Source: Rothia nasimurium
Lineage (GTDB): Bacteria; Actinomycetota; Actinomycetes; Actinomycetales; Micrococcaceae
Assembly: GCF_004569295.1 (NCBI RefSeq)
Contig: NZ_SPQC01000004.1
Location: forward strand, 25,408-89,407
Reading direction: 5' to 3'
Length of the DNA stretch: 64,000 nt
Numbering within the stretch: the stretch's first letter is position 1; every line of letters begins with the position of its first letter. The notes under the pieces are model-generated. The model was not told where the DNA came from. It searched no databases and saw only the letters and a list, made by a program, of their open reading frames with translations. Below, piece by piece: positions 23,230 to 35,776 of this stretch. Made by a program: the position numbers and the translations under genes.

Positions 23230-25870
23230 TCTTACCTCCAAGTGCGTCTGCGGTGTCGGCTACTGCCGGGGTGGTGTTGTTTTCTAAAGGTACTTCATCC
23301 GCCGGCTTTTCGGAGCTTTCGGCGCCATTTTCGTCGGTGTCGTCTACCTCATCGATGCTGCGCTCGTAGTTGCGGGCAACTTCGAGGATCTCGTCATTCT
23401 TGCCGGGCTTGGCGAAAATGACGCCCATGGTGTCGCGGCCCTTGGCCGATACTTCTGAGACCGAAGTGCGCACGACCTTGCCCGACTGCATGACGACCAT
23501 GACCTCGTCCTCTTCGCCCACAATCAGGCCACCGACGAGCTCGCCGCGGTCTTCTGCCAGCTTGGCGACCTTGATGCCGAGGCCGCCTCGGCCCTGCACA
23601 CGGTACTGGTCGACCTGGGTGCGCTTGGCGTAGCCGCCAGCGGTGACCACGAAGACGAAGGAGTCGTCGGTGACGACGTTGGCTGAGAGCAGTTCGTCGC
23701 CGTCGCGGAATTTCATGCCGGTCACACCTGAGGTTGCGCGGCCCATGGGGCGCAGGGCCTCGTCAGAGGCGTTAAAGCGCAGGGACTGGCCCTGGCGGGA
23801 GATCAGCAGCAGGTCGTCCTCGGCGCTGGCCAGCTGGGCTGAGACCAGCTCGTCGCCGTCACGCAGGTTGATGGCGATGACGCCGGCGGCACGGTTGGTG
23901 TCGTAGTCCGACAGGGCGGTTTTCTTCACCAGACCGTTCTTGGTGGCCAGAATCAGGTAGGGGGCGTCCTCGTAAGACTTGAGCTCCATGACCTTGGCAA
24001 TGGTCTCATCAGGCTGGAAGGCCAGCAGGTTAGCCACGTGCTGACCCTTGGCATCGCGGCCGGCTTCCATGAGCTCGTAGGCCTTGGTGCGGTAGACACG
24101 GCCCAGGTTGGTGAAGAAGAGAATCCAGGAGTGGGTGGAGGTGACGAAGAAGTGCTGAACCACGTCATCCCCGCGCAGGGAGGCACCCTTGATGCCCTTG
24201 CCACCGCGATGCTGGGAGCGGTACTGGTCGCTGCGGGTGCGCTTGACGTAGCCGCCACGGGTGATGGTGACGACCATTTCTTCCTCGGGGATGAGGTCTT
24301 CCATGGACATGTCACCGTCGTAGCCCATGAGAATCTTGGTGCGGCGCTCATCGCCGAAGCGGGCGACGATTTCGGCCAGCTCTTCAGAGATGATGGCGCG
24401 CTGGCGATCCTCAGAGGCGATAATCGCGTTGTACTCGTCGATCATGCGCATGAGCTCGTCGTGGCGGTCCTGAATCTTCTGACGTTCCAGGGCAGCCAGG
24501 CGGCGCAGCTGCATGTTCAGAATCGCCTGGGCCTGGGCCTCGTCGATGTCGAGGAAGTCCATCAGGCCGGTGCGGGCATCGTCGGCGGTGGGGGAGCGAC
24601 GAATCAGGGCGATGACCTCGTCGAGGGCATCGAGGGCCCTGAGCAGGCCGCGTAGGATATGCGCTTCTTCTTCAGCCTGACGCAGACGGTAGCGAGTACG
24701 GCGGACGATGACTTCGAGCTGGTGGTTGACCCAGTGGCGAATAAAGGCGTCCAGGGAGAGGGTGCGGGGCACGCCGTCCACAATCGCCAGCATGTTGGCT
24801 GAGAAGTTTTCCTGCAGCTGGGTGTGCTTGTAGAGGTTGTTCAGCACCACCTTGGGCACAGCGTCGCGCTTGAGGACGATCACCAGGCGCTGGCCGGTAC
24901 GGCCGGAGGTTTCGTCGCGCAGGTCAGCGATGCCGGTGATTTTGCCGTCCTTGACCAGTTCGGCAATCTTGATGGCCAGGTTATCAGGGTTGGCCTGGTA
25001 GGGCAGTTCGGTGACGACCAGGCAGGTGCGGCCCTGGATTTCTTCGACGTTGACCACAGCGCGCATGGTGATGGAGCCACGGCCGGTGCGGTAGGCCTGC
25101 TCGATACCCTTGTGTCCCAGGATGGTTGCGCCGGTGGGGAAGTCAGGGCCTTTGATGCGGGCAATGAGGGCTTCGAGCAGCTCTTCATTGGAGGCTTCGG
25201 GGTTCTGCAGGAACCACTGCACACCGTCGGCTACCTCGCGCAGGTTGTGGGGCGGAATGTTGGTGGCCATACCGACTGCGATACCCGATGAGCCGTTGAC
25301 CAGCAGGTTGGGGATGCGGGAGGGCAGGACGACCGGTTCCTGGTTCTTGCCGTCATAGTTGGGCTGGAAGTCGACGGCATCCTCGGTGATATCTCGTACC
25401 ATTTCGATGGCCAGGGGGGCCATCTTGGTTTCGGTGTAACGGGGAGCTGCTGCGCCATCATTACCGGGGGAGCCAAAGTTACCCTGACCGAGGGCCAGGG
25501 GATAGCGCATGACCCAGTCCTGAATCAGGCGCACCAGGGTGTCGTAGATAGCGGCATCGCCGTGGGGGTGGTACTGCCCCATGACTTCGCCAACCACGCG
25601 GGCGCACTTGTTGAAGGAACGCTCGGGGCGGTAGCCACCGTCGTACATGGCGTAGATGACGCGGCGGTGCACAGGCTTGAGGCCGTCACGCACATCGGGC
25701 AGGGCACGGCCGATAATGACAGCCATAGCGTAGTCCAGGTAGGAGCGCTCCATCTCGGAGCGCAGGTCTACAACTTCAACGTTGCCGCCGGCAGGTGCCG
25801 GGGTTGCGTCGGTTGCAACGATATCGCCCTCGACGGGCTGGGGTGAGCTGGTGGTGTTCTCGTCGCTCAT
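23219..25870 (-). CDS. gyrA: DNA gyrase subunit A
   Basis: 883 residues. The breakage-reunion domain holds the catalytic Tyr in [10 protein letters not shown], and the C-terminal domain has six beta-pinwheel blades with a GyrA box ([11 protein letters not shown]). Together with GyrB it introduces negative supercoils using ATP. In the quinolone region the sequence is [12 protein letters not shown]: the residue equal to E. coli Ser83 is Ala, as in mycobacteria, while the Asp equal to Asp87 is kept. The ATG at 25870 has GAGGAA upstream. It overlaps the DUF3566 gene and follows gyrB. Confidence 0.97.
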   Translation of the reverse strand: MSDENTTSSPQPVEGDIVATDATPAPAGGNVEVVDLRSEMERSYLDYAMAVIIGRALPDVRDGLKPVHRRVIYAMYDGGYRPERSFNKCARVVGEVMGQYHPHGDAAIYDTLVRLIQDWVMRYPLALGQGNFGSPGNDGAAAPRYTETKMAPLAIEMVRDITEDAVDFQPNYDGKNQEPVVLPSRIPNLLVNGSSGIAVGMATNIPPHNLREVADGVQWFLQNPEASNEELLEALIARIKGPDFPTGATILGHKGIEQAYRTGRGSITMRAVVNVEEIQGRTCLVVTELPYQANPDNLAIKIAELVKDGKITGIADLRDETSGRTGQRLVIVLKRDAVPKVVLNNLYKHTQLQENFSANMLAIVDGVPRTLSLDAFIRHWVNHQLEVIVRRTRYRLRQAEEEAHILRGLLRALDALDEVIALIRRSPTADDARTGLMDFLDIDEAQAQAILNMQLRRLAALERQKIQDRHDELMRMIDEYNAIIASEDRQRAIISEELAEIVARFGDERRTKILMGYDGDMSMEDLIPEEEMVVTITRGGYVKRTRSDQYRSQHRGGKGIKGASLRGDDVVQHFFVTSTHSWILFFTNLGRVYRTKAYELMEAGRDAKGQHVANLLAFQPDETIAKVMELKSYEDAPYLILATKNGLVKKTALSDYDTNRAAGVIAINLRDGDELVSAQLASAEDDLLLISRQGQSLRFNASDEALRPMGRATSGVTGMKFRDGDELLSANVVTDDSFVFVVTAGGYAKRTQVDQYRVQGRGGLGIKVAKLAEDRGELVGGLIVGEEDEVMVVMQSGKVVRTSVSEVSAKGRDTMGVIFAKPGKNDEILEVARNYERSIDEVDDTDENGAESSEKPADEVPLENNTTPAVADTADALGGKSEH

Positions 25871-25944
25871 AAGTTCCTCGTTTTTCGTCCTTGATTTTTA
25901 TATTCCATATTGGCTATATAGCGCTTAATTCACACTAAAAAGCC

Positions 25945-27978
<2,034 letters not shown>

Positions 27979-28271
27979 TTAGGCTCCTTGCATGGTCGGT
28001 CTCGCACCGGCGGACGTTCAGCGCGGACGCCCGCACTCGAGGCGGCGGGGTGGGGCTGCTGTACGGGCGGGCAGGCGCGCGTATTCTGCTCTCAATTCTA
28101 CCGCACAGGGCTATTTTTGAACCTGTTTTGTGATGTTTTAGAGGGGTACTTAGGGCCAGAAGAGCCCTAGCTCGCTGCTAGAGCGCCCGGAACCCCGATG
28201 CTGTGGGTTCTCACAGGGTCAGGGGGTCAGAGGCACAGAAACGATTTTTGTAATTTGCACCCCTGGGTTTT

Positions 28272-28877
28272 CTACCCGTAGGTATCGCGGGGGCCGCGCC
28301 CGCCGGGGGCAACCCGCCGTCCTTTTTTCCAGGAGGGGGCTGCTGGCCCAAAGGCGCGCACGTCTTTGACGACATCGTCCCCCAGCTCCCCGTTGAAGCG
28401 GCGCATGATGTCGTATTTCATCTGGCGAATCTGCACGGCCCAGGCGGTTGATTCGCAGCGGACGGTCATCACCCCGTCCTCAAAACTCTCGGGGGTAGCT
28501 TTCGAGGCGATTTGGGGGCCAACCAGTTTGCCCCAGCGAGCCATGACTGAGGAAACCGCCAGGGGAGTGGTCCAGCCCCGCTCCATAATGACGCGGTCGA
28601 GCAGGCCGCCGAGGCTCTGCGGGTCGCGAGCACTTGGGCCGGCTCCGGTGTAGCCGCCCAGCTGGCCGGTAGGTTCTGTTGAGGCATAGCGGCGTACTTT
28701 GGTGCCGGGCTCAGCGTTCATCGCACGGCCGAAGTCCTTGATAATTTTCCGACCGGCAGCGCCCTGCACCCGGTGTTCGCCGCGGGCTTCTTTGGCAGCC
28801 CGGATGCGGCTGAGTAGGGCATGGGGGGCGTCTACAGCCTCCGCACCATATTCCGTTTGAGCCATATTATCCCGCAC
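28272..28877 (-). CDS. dciA: DciA-family replication protein (DUF721)
   Basis: 201 residues from GTG 28877, which begins seven bases past the recF stop codon with AAAAGGAA upstream; an internal ATG at 28865 is an alternative. The C-terminal half has the DUF721 KH-like fold with WGKLVGPQIASKATPESFEDGVM and WAVQIRQMKYDIMRRFNGELG. In bacteria without DnaC, DciA helps load or activate the DnaB helicase. The place between recF and gyrB is standard in actinobacteria. The N-terminal 90 residues are basic and probably disordered. Confidence 0.88.
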   Translation of the reverse strand: MRDNMAQTEYGAEAVDAPHALLSRIRAAKEARGEHRVQGAAGRKIIKDFGRAMNAEPGTKVRRYASTEPTGQLGGYTGAGPSARDPQSLGGLLDRVIMERGWTTPLAVSSVMARWGKLVGPQIASKATPESFEDGVMTVRCESTAWAVQIRQMKYDIMRRFNGELGDDVVKDVRAFGPAAPSWKKGRRVAPGGRGPRDTYG

Positions 28878-28883
28878 AACAAT

Positions 28884-30077
28884 TTATTCCTTTTCTAGAA
28901 TATTAACTAGTGGCGAAGGGTCTACCCAGGCTCGGCCAGGTTCCACCCGCACCAGGGTGATATGGCCCAGCTCCTCCGGAATATCGCTGGCGACAGCGCA
29001 GGTCACCAACACCTGCTCAGCACCGGCAACAATAGCGCCCAGCTTATGGCGGCGGGCAGTATCGAGCTCAGCAAAGACGTCATCAAGAATCAAGATGGGG
29101 GAGGCACCGGGGGCATCGTTATCTGCCAGGTGCACGTACCAGGAGGCCAGTTTCAGAGCCAGGGCATAAGACCAGCTTTCCCCGTGCGAGGCAAAACCCT
29201 TGACCGGGATGCCACCGAGTTCCAGGGCAAGGTCATCGCGGTGGGGTCCCACCAGGGTCACGCCGCGCTCCAGCTCTTCCCGCTGCTTATCGGCAAAACC
29301 GCGCAGCATAGCCTCCCGCAAATCATCTACCCCCATCAGAGCGGCAGTCGGCAGAAGGTTAGCTGAAATTGGCGGGAAAACAGTAGAGTCGTACACCAGG
29401 CTCACGCTCTTGGAGCCGTCCGTGAGCTCGGTATAGGCCCTCTGTATTTGCGGCAGAAGCAGGGCCAGGGTTCGCAGCCGGGCCTGCAAGAGGTGGGCAC
29501 CGGCGTCCGCTAGCTGCTTGTTCCAGACCTCCAGGGTGTAGGCATCCTCTGGCCCGGTGCTGCGCCGCGAGCGCATGGACTTGAGCAGGGAATTCCGCTG
29601 GCGCAAAACCCGCTCATAGTCCGCCCGGTAGGCGGCAACAGAGGGGCGCAGAGATACCGCCAAATCATCAAGAAAACGGCGCCGCCCGGCGGGGTCTCCC
29701 TTCACCAGCTGCAAATCCTCGGGTGAGAAGAGCACGGTGCGGGTAACGCCCAGGGCTTCACGGGCACGAACGGGAGCCGCCCGGTTGATGCGCACCCGGT
29801 TGCTTTTACCGGGGGCTAGTTCAAACTCAAGAACGGTCTGCTGGTTGCCGCGGACCGTGCGGGTGCGGATGTAGGCGCGGTCAGCGCCCACACGTACCAG
29901 CGGGGCGTCCTGACTAACCCGGTGAGAAGCCAGCTGCGCGGTGTAGTCAATGGCTTCAACGATATTGGTTTTGCCCACTCCGTTTGACCCGAGAAAGACG
30001 GTGACGCCGGGGGTGAGGGGGAGAGCCAGGAGCTGGTAGGTGCGGTAGTCCATCAACGAAAGGTGGTCGATGTACAG
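28884..30077 (-). CDS. recF: DNA replication and repair protein RecF (CTG start)
   Basis: SMC-like ATPase that helps load RecA at gaps. Walker A is FLGSNGVGKTN, the signature is near GESWSYALALKLA, and Walker B is PILILDDVFAELD. The usual family N-terminus MYIDHLSLMDYRTYQ is encoded only if translation begins at CTG 30075-30077, and AAGGAGG lies five bases upstream of that codon. The next candidate, TTG at 30056, has no ribosome site and would remove the first strand. I therefore call a CTG start, about 397 residues. It stands between dnaN and dciA. Confidence 0.9.
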   Translation of the reverse strand: MYIDHLSLMDYRTYQLLALPLTPGVTVFLGSNGVGKTNIVEAIDYTAQLASHRVSQDAPLVRVGADRAYIRTRTVRGNQQTVLEFELAPGKSNRVRINRAAPVRAREALGVTRTVLFSPEDLQLVKGDPAGRRRFLDDLAVSLRPSVAAYRADYERVLRQRNSLLKSMRSRRSTGPEDAYTLEVWNKQLADAGAHLLQARLRTLALLLPQIQRAYTELTDGSKSVSLVYDSTVFPPISANLLPTAALMGVDDLREAMLRGFADKQREELERGVTLVGPHRDDLALELGGIPVKGFASHGESWSYALALKLASWYVHLADNDAPGASPILILDDVFAELDTARRHKLGAIVAGAEQVLVTCAVASDIPEELGHITLVRVEPGRAWVDPSPLVNILEKE

Positions 30078-30113
30078 CGCGCCCTCCTTGAGATAGCGGT
30101 TTGACCTGCGGTT

Positions 30114-31268
30114 TTACTGGTTCTGCAGGCGGATAGGCATGAGCAGGTAGTGGTAGTTCTTCTCGTCCTCAGCCTGCCAGTCGTCCTGTTCAGAGAGCAC
30201 AACGGGCTTGCGGGGGTCGGTGAAGGAGAAGCGCACGAACTTGTTGGCTGCGAAGGTGTGCAGACCCTCAGAGAGGTAGCTGGGGTTGAAGGCTACGGTG
30301 ATGTCCTCGCCGTGCAGGTGGGCTTGCAACACCTCTGTTGCCTGGGCGTCCTCGCCGGTGCCGGCGTCCAGGGTGACCTGGCCCTGGCTGAAGGCCAGGC
30401 GGACGGGAGTGTTGCGCTCAGCGACCAGGGAGACACGGCGGACGGCTTCCATCAGGTCTGAGGTGCGGACGATCGCGTGGACGGGGGTGACTTCGGGAAA
30501 GAGGGAACGAATCTTAGGGTATTCGCCGTCGACCAGCAAGCTGGTGGTGCGGCGGGAGTCAGATTCAAAGCCAATGAGCTCGTGGGCATCTGACAGGGCG
30601 ATGGACAGTTCCCCTGCACCGCCCAGGGTCTTGGCGACCTCAGAAAGAGTCTTGGCCTTGACTAGCGCAGCAGTTGAGATAGAAGCATCTGCGGGGTTCC
30701 AGGTCAGCTCGCGCATGGCCAGACGGTAGCGGTCAGTTGCGAGCAAGGTGATCTGGTCACCCTCGATTTCCATGCGTACACCGGTCAGAATCGGCAGGGT
30801 GTCGTCTTTGGAGGCTGCTACAGACACCTGGGTAACAGCCTTAGCGAATTCAGAGCCCTCAACGGTACCTGATACTGCAGGGAGGGCAGGCAGCTCGGGG
30901 TAGTCAGCTACAGGCATGGAGGAGAGGTTGAAGTTAGAAGAACCGCAGGAGAGGTGAACCTTGCCCTCACGCAGCTCAAAGAGTACATCAGACTTGGGCA
31001 GCGAACGGCAGATGTCGGCAAGCAGACGGCCAGATACCAGGGCTTCGCCCTCTTCAGCGATATCGGCTGCGATGTTGAGCTTAGCTGAGGTCTCGTAGTC
31101 GAAGCTGGCGATAGACACATCACCGGCCGCTGCCTTGATGAGCAGGCCAGAGAGTACAGGTACAGGTGGACGGGGGGAGAGGGAGCGGGCAGTCCAGCTG
31201 ACGGCCTCAGCCAAAGTATCGCGTTCGACAGTAAATTTCACCGGAGCACCTTCCAAAGCTTTAAACAT
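30114..31268 (-). CDS. dnaN: DNA polymerase III beta subunit (sliding clamp)
   Basis: 384 residues comprising the three repeated clamp domains. The N-terminus is MFKALEGAPVKFTVERDTLAEAVSWTARSL, and the protein ends HYLLMPIRLQNQ, the canonical MPxRL terminus. It encircles DNA and tethers the replicative polymerase. The ATG at 31268 has AAGGG upstream. It lies between the dnaA-proximal origin segment and recF. Confidence 0.97.
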   Translation of the reverse strand: MFKALEGAPVKFTVERDTLAEAVSWTARSLSPRPPVPVLSGLLIKAAAGDVSIASFDYETSAKLNIAADIAEEGEALVSGRLLADICRSLPKSDVLFELREGKVHLSCGSSNFNLSSMPVADYPELPALPAVSGTVEGSEFAKAVTQVSVAASKDDTLPILTGVRMEIEGDQITLLATDRYRLAMRELTWNPADASISTAALVKAKTLSEVAKTLGGAGELSIALSDAHELIGFESDSRRTTSLLVDGEYPKIRSLFPEVTPVHAIVRTSDLMEAVRRVSLVAERNTPVRLAFSQGQVTLDAGTGEDAQATEVLQAHLHGEDITVAFNPSYLSEGLHTFAANKFVRFSFTDPRKPVVLSEQDDWQAEDEKNYHYLLMPIRLQNQ

Positions 31269-31653
31269 GAGAAGCCCTTAAGCGGGCACAGTTCAGGTGT
31301 CCAGTCTACCGGACTACCTCGGTACCAAAGCTGTTTTTCTGTAATTACAAGAGCCCAACCCCGCCCGGCAGCATAAACACAGATTTTTTGTTATTTGACG
31401 TTTTTTCTTTAAGAATCGTAGTGTTAATAACCCTTGTGAAAACTGTGGAAAACCCCGTTTGGGCCCGGAATCTCAACCAAATACTTGTGGGGCGCCTGTG
31501 CAGAAAACCTGTCTCCACTGTGAATGAATAGTGGATGGATATTTATGCAATTATCGAACTGCACAGACTTTGCATATTCATGCACTTAACATCCACATTA
31601 AAACCCCTTAAGTCTCAAAGTTATCCACAACCTTGTGACTAGGCCTTTTAGGG
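31269..31653. other. oriC: Origin segment between dnaA and dnaN
   Basis: 385 AT-rich bases with no gene. A perfect DnaA box TTATCCACA lies at 31621-31629, a near match TGTGGAAAA at 31444-31452, and weaker ones such as ACATCCACA near 31588. AT-rich stretches (about 31375-31425) could be the unwinding element. The dnaA-dnaN gap is the usual actinobacterial oriC. It also must hold the dnaN promoter. Confidence 0.75.
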
Positions 31654-33237
31654 TTAGGATGCGTCGCGCGACCCCTGCTTAATACGGTTGGTAAGCTCTG
31701 TGACCTGGTTAAAGATAGGTCGACGCTCCGCCATGAGGTTACGAATCTTGCGATCTGCGTACATCACGGTGGTATGGTCGCGGTCGCCCAGCTCCTGCCC
31801 GATACGGGGCAGCGACATATCGGTGAGCTCTCGCAAGAGATACATGGCAATCTGACGCGCGTTCACCAGAGTACGGCTACGGGACTTCGAACGCAGATCA
31901 TCAATCGTCACATCAAAGTACTCTGCCGTCGCCTGCAACACCTGCGATGCTGTGATCTCCTGGGCACCGTCGTCCAGCAGCAGATCCTTGAGCACCTGCT
32001 CCGCCAGCTGCATGTCCACCGGCTGCCCCTGCAAAGAAGCAAAAGCGGTCACACGAATCAGTGCGCCCTCCAGCTCACGAATGTTGGTGGAGATATGCGA
32101 GGCAATATATTCCATCACATCATCGGGCACATCAAGACCCTCGTTCTGGGCCTTCTTACTCAGAATCGCGATACGGGTTTCGAGCTCCGGCGGCTGAACA
32201 TCGGTAATCAAACCCCACTCAAAGCGCGAGCGCATACGCTCTGCAAAACCGGTCAGCTGCTTGGGCGGCAAATCAGAGGTAATGACCACCTGCTTCTGGT
32301 GGTTGTGCAGGGCGTTGAAGGTATGGAAGAACTCTTCCTGGGTGCTATCTTTCCCAGCCAGGAACTGAATATCGTCGATTAGGAGCATGTCGACATTGCG
32401 GTAAATCTGCTTAAAGGTAATACCGTTGTTGTCGCGAATGGAATTGATGAAGTCGTTGGTGAACTCCTCAGAGTTCACGTAGCGTACCCGCAAACCGGGG
32501 TAGAGGCTCTTGGCGTAGTGGCCGATGGCGTGCAGCAGGTGGGTCTTACCCAGGCCCGAGCCACCGTAGATAAAGAGGGGATTGTAGGCAGACGCCGGGG
32601 TTTCGGACACCGCGAAGGCAGCCGCGTGGGCAAAACGGTTGGACTGGCCAATCACAAAGCTATCGAAGGTGTACTTGGGGTTCAGGCGCGCGGTGGAGTC
32701 CCAAGTCTTTACGTCCCCCGGCTCCGCGGGGGCCTCGACCAGCTCCCCTGCCTCAACAGGCTCTTCAAGGGGCTCTACCTCATGGTTGACCTGGGCAAAC
32801 TCGAGAGCTGCCGGTGCCTGCCCAAAGGCGGGGGTAGCGTCCGGACGCTGGTGGGCAGCTTCGTCGAAACCGGCGCGGGAAGCCGGCTCCCGCTCAGCGG
32901 GCACAGGGAAAGACAGAGCAGCAGGACGCTCCGTTGTGGGCATCGCTACCTTCTCAGGAGAATTCTCGAGGCTGGTATCAATAATGAAAGCCTCAGTCAC
33001 CCCCTGTCCAAAGGTCGCGGTAATAGCCTCCTGCAGGATCTCCTTCAACTCGTGCTGAAAAATATCGCGGGTAAACTCGCTCGGCACTGCAATCAGCAGC
33101 ACATTACCCATAAAAGCGTGAGGCTGAGCCAGGCCAATATGTGCGCGGTGACGCTGAGCCACCGAGTTATCTGCCCGCAACAGGGTTACCAGGTGCATCC
33201 ACTTCTTCTGAAGCTCCGGGTCCATATAATCGCCCAC
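31654..33237 (-). CDS. dnaA: Chromosomal replication initiator DnaA
   Basis: 527 residues from GTG 33237 (AAAGGAGAG upstream). Domain I has [20 protein letters not shown]; domain II is long and Ala/Glu/Pro-rich; the AAA+ domain carries Walker [16 protein letters not shown] and Walker [13 protein letters not shown]; the C-terminal helix-turn-helix has the DnaA signature around [15 protein letters not shown]. It binds DnaA boxes and opens oriC. Boxes flank the gene on both sides, as expected for autoregulation. Confidence 0.97.
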   Translation of the reverse strand: MGDYMDPELQKKWMHLVTLLRADNSVAQRHRAHIGLAQPHAFMGNVLLIAVPSEFTRDIFQHELKEILQEAITATFGQGVTEAFIIDTSLENSPEKVAMPTTERPAALSFPVPAEREPASRAGFDEAAHQRPDATPAFGQAPAALEFAQVNHEVEPLEEPVEAGELVEAPAEPGDVKTWDSTARLNPKYTFDSFVIGQSNRFAHAAAFAVSETPASAYNPLFIYGGSGLGKTHLLHAIGHYAKSLYPGLRVRYVNSEEFTNDFINSIRDNNGITFKQIYRNVDMLLIDDIQFLAGKDSTQEEFFHTFNALHNHQKQVVITSDLPPKQLTGFAERMRSRFEWGLITDVQPPELETRIAILSKKAQNEGLDVPDDVMEYIASHISTNIRELEGALIRVTAFASLQGQPVDMQLAEQVLKDLLLDDGAQEITASQVLQATAEYFDVTIDDLRSKSRSRTLVNARQIAMYLLRELTDMSLPRIGQELGDRDHTTVMYADRKIRNLMAERRPIFNQVTELTNRIKQGSRDAS

Positions 33238-33721
33238 TGGCTCTCCTTTAATCTCAGGTCACGCAAAAAAACTTACCCACAGCTTAGCCGCAGGGCCCAC
33301 CGATTTATCACCATGTTATCCACAGGGTGGAAAACTTGTGATTTAACGAGGGGAGTACCTGTTTACAGTATGTGATTAAACCGCGCACCGCTAGCTCAAA
33401 GCCGCAGTTTTTGTAACTTACAACTTTCCCCGGTGCGCCTGTGGATAACTCTCGCTAGGGCGAGCGCGCTCGCAAGCTATCCACAGGTGTGGGCAAACTC
33501 TCCCACCTACCTGTGATTAAAGACCTACCCCTAGCGGGCTTGACCTTATATCGCAACCTCTTCTAGAGTTGTTTAGTCAAAGTGTGCTAGGACTATGCCT
33601 ATATCTAAGGCCTGATATCTGCCCCTCAGCGGCGGAGCTAACACACGAGCAAGAAGCGTCAACCTGTTCGAAGAACTGTTGAAAGGTTGGCCCCCGTACC
33701 AACCATTTTTGGAGTAACCAA
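33238..33721. other. DnaA-box region between dnaA and rpmH
   Basis: 484 bases without a gene. DnaA boxes TTATCCACA at 33316-33324, TGTGGATAA at 33440-33448 and CTATCCACA at 33477-33485; a perfect 14-bp palindrome GCGAGCGCGCTCGC at 33460-33473 lies between the last two. The region includes the divergent dnaA and rpmH promoters and may contribute to origin function. Confidence 0.7.
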
Positions 33722-33859
33722 ATGAGTAAGCGGACTTTCCAGCCGAATAACCGCCGCCGCGCCAAGAAGCACGGCTTCCGTCTTCGCATGCGCACCCGTG
33801 CAGGCCGCGCCATCCTCGCGAACCGTCGTTCAAAGGGCCGCGCAAGCCTCTCAGCATAA
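33722..33859 (+). CDS. rpmH: 50S ribosomal protein L34
   Basis: 45 residues, [20 protein letters not shown]..., with the whole L34 signature and a strongly basic composition. The ATG at 33722 follows TTGGAGTAACCAA. It starts the plus-strand operon rpmH-rnpA-yidD-yidC that runs away from oriC in most bacteria. Confidence 0.98.
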   Translation: MSKRTFQPNNRRRAKKHGFRLRMRTRAGRAILANRRSKGRASLSA

Positions 33860-33954
33860 GGCTTCATATCTCCTCGCCTCGGCCTAGCCCCTTGTGCAGG
33901 CCAGCGTGATTACGCAGCCCGCCGAGAGACGACCGAAAAGACAAAGGAGACTAC

Positions 33955-34317
33955 GTGCTGGCACAACAGCACCGGATGCGAGCTTCGGCTCAATTCTCAG
34001 CAACTACACGTTCCGGCGCCCGCTCAGGGCGTCGGAACTTAGTTCTATATACAGCCAAAACAGGCGAAGAACCAACCATCATCGGTTTCATCGTCTCCAA
34101 GGCCGTCGGTAACGCCGTTACCCGCAACAAAACCAAGCGACGCCTCCGCGACATCATAGCCCCCTTCGTCGCCGAAAACCCCACCGGCTACCGTGTGGTT
34201 GTGCGAGCCCTGCCGCCGGCAGCGTCCGCCCCCTACACTGACCTCGAAACAGATCTGACCAGCGCGCTGGCCACCACCCTCAAAAAACTCGGTGCCACCG
34301 CCCGAGAGGAGCTCTAA
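33955..34317 (+). CDS. rnpA: Ribonuclease P protein component
   Basis: 120 residues from GTG 33955 with AAAGGAG upstream. The family signature VSKAVGNAVTRNKTKRRLRD is present at about residues 47-66. It binds the RNase P RNA and supports maturation of tRNA 5' ends. It lies between rpmH and yidD, three bases before the latter. Confidence 0.96.
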   Translation: MLAQQHRMRASAQFSATTRSGARSGRRNLVLYTAKTGEEPTIIGFIVSKAVGNAVTRNKTKRRLRDIIAPFVAENPTGYRVVVRALPPAASAPYTDLETDLTSALATTLKKLGATAREEL

Positions 34318-34320
34318 CCC

Positions 34321-34725
34321 ATGGGCACCTCCCACCAGCACCCCGCCGGGGCACCCGCGGACGAAGACGTCCTGCTAGATAAGGCCCCCCACGAATTCGT
34401 CGTCCCCACCACCATCGTTCAGGCAGCTATCACCCTGCCCCAGAACGTCCTCATCGCTTTCATCAAGGTCTACCGCGCCATCGTCTCGCCGCTCTACGGC
34501 AACGTCTGCCGGTACTATCCGAGCTGCTCAGCCTACGGGCTCGAAGCGCTCACCACCCACAGCGCCATACGCGGCCTCTCACTGACCGTCCGCCGCCTAC
34601 TGCGCTGCCATCCTTGGGCCACCGGAGGCCTCGACCCGGTTCCATCCGGGCGACGTACCTTCGCACCCGGCACCGAACCCAAAATAATACTTCTAAACCA
34701 CCCGCACCAGCACCTGAACCACTAA
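34321..34725 (+). CDS. yidD: Membrane protein insertion efficiency factor YidD
   Basis: 134 residues. The conserved core IKVYRAIVSPLYGNVCRYYPSCSAYGLEAL with its three Cys and WATGGLDPVP is complete. An N-terminal extension of about 45 residues precedes it, longer than in the E. coli protein. YidD is a small membrane-associated helper of YidC-dependent insertion. Start codon at 34321, three bases past rnpA. Confidence 0.93.
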   Translation: MGTSHQHPAGAPADEDVLLDKAPHEFVVPTTIVQAAITLPQNVLIAFIKVYRAIVSPLYGNVCRYYPSCSAYGLEALTTHSAIRGLSLTVRRLLRCHPWATGGLDPVPSGRRTFAPGTEPKIILLNHPHQHLNH

Positions 34726-34783
34726 CAGGTACTGGCTACAGTCCACCACAACCGGCTCACACACCCGAGCCAGGGAGAGAACT

Positions 34784-35755
34784 ATGTTCGACATCATTCT
34801 CTGGCCCTTCAAATGGATCGTCTCGGCGATTCTCTGGGCATTCCACGAACTCTTCACCGCCATCGGCATGGACCCCGCGTCCGGCGTCACCTGGGTACTG
34901 GCTATCATCGGCCTGACCCTGGTCATGCGAACCCTCACCATCCCGCTCTTCATGAAGCAGATCAAGGCCATGCGCGGCATGCAGGAGCTGCAACCCGAAC
35001 TGGCCAAGCTTCAGGCTAAGTACAAGGGCAAAACCGACCAGCTCTCCCGCCAGGCCATGGCCCAGGAGCAGATGGAACTCTACCGCAAGACCGGCTCCAA
35101 CCCGCTGGCTTCCTGCATGCCTATCCTGGTGCAGATGCCCATCTTCTTCGGCCTCTTCCAGGTGCTCAACGGCGTACCCACCGCAGCGGCTAACAACACC
35201 GGTATTCTGGTGCTCGACAACGCCAAAATTGAGCAGTTCAACGACGCCTACATCTTCGGTGCCCCCCTCTTCTCCACCATGATGAACCCCGGCAACGGCA
35301 ACCACACCGCCACCATCATCATCGCCGCCATCATGGTTGTGCTCATGAGCGCTACCCAGTTCTACATCACCAAGCAGCTCTCTGCGAAGAACATGTCGGA
35401 CGTCGCCAAGCAGTCCCCCATGTACCGCCAGCAGCAGATCATGCTCTACGTACTGCCCCTCATCTTCGCTATCTCGGGTATCAACTTCCCCCTGGGCGTT
35501 CTCGTCTACTGGACCGTCTCCAACTTCTGGTCACTGGGCCAGCAGTACTGGGTCATCAAGAACAACCCCACTCCCGGCTCTCAGGCCGAGCGTGAGCTCA
35601 ACGAGCGTCGCGCCGCCAAGGGTCTGCCCCCCGTTGGTAAGACCAAGGAAGAGCACGAAGCTGAGCTCGAAGCCCAGCGTGAGCGTGCCAACCGCGGTCA
35701 GCGTCAGCAGCCTATGAGCAAGAAGCGCCAAAAGCAGCAGAACAAGAAGAAATAG
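34784..35755 (+). CDS. yidC: Membrane protein insertase YidC
   Basis: 323 residues. Five membrane helices, with the hydrophilic-groove helix TLTIPLFMKQIKAMRGMQELQ and the conserved MPIFFGLFQVLNGV. It lacks the large periplasmic P1 domain, as usual in Gram-positives, and ends in a basic, Lys/Arg/Gln-rich tail that can contact ribosomes. The ATG at 34784 follows GGGAGAGAACT. Confidence 0.96.
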   Translation: MFDIILWPFKWIVSAILWAFHELFTAIGMDPASGVTWVLAIIGLTLVMRTLTIPLFMKQIKAMRGMQELQPELAKLQAKYKGKTDQLSRQAMAQEQMELYRKTGSNPLASCMPILVQMPIFFGLFQVLNGVPTAAANNTGILVLDNAKIEQFNDAYIFGAPLFSTMMNPGNGNHTATIIIAAIMVVLMSATQFYITKQLSAKNMSDVAKQSPMYRQQQIMLYVLPLIFAISGINFPLGVLVYWTVSNFWSLGQQYWVIKNNPTPGSQAERELNERRAAKGLPPVGKTKEEHEAELEAQRERANRGQRQQPMSKKRQKQQNKKK

Positions 35756-35776
35756 CGGCAGCTACAGGAGGAACCC

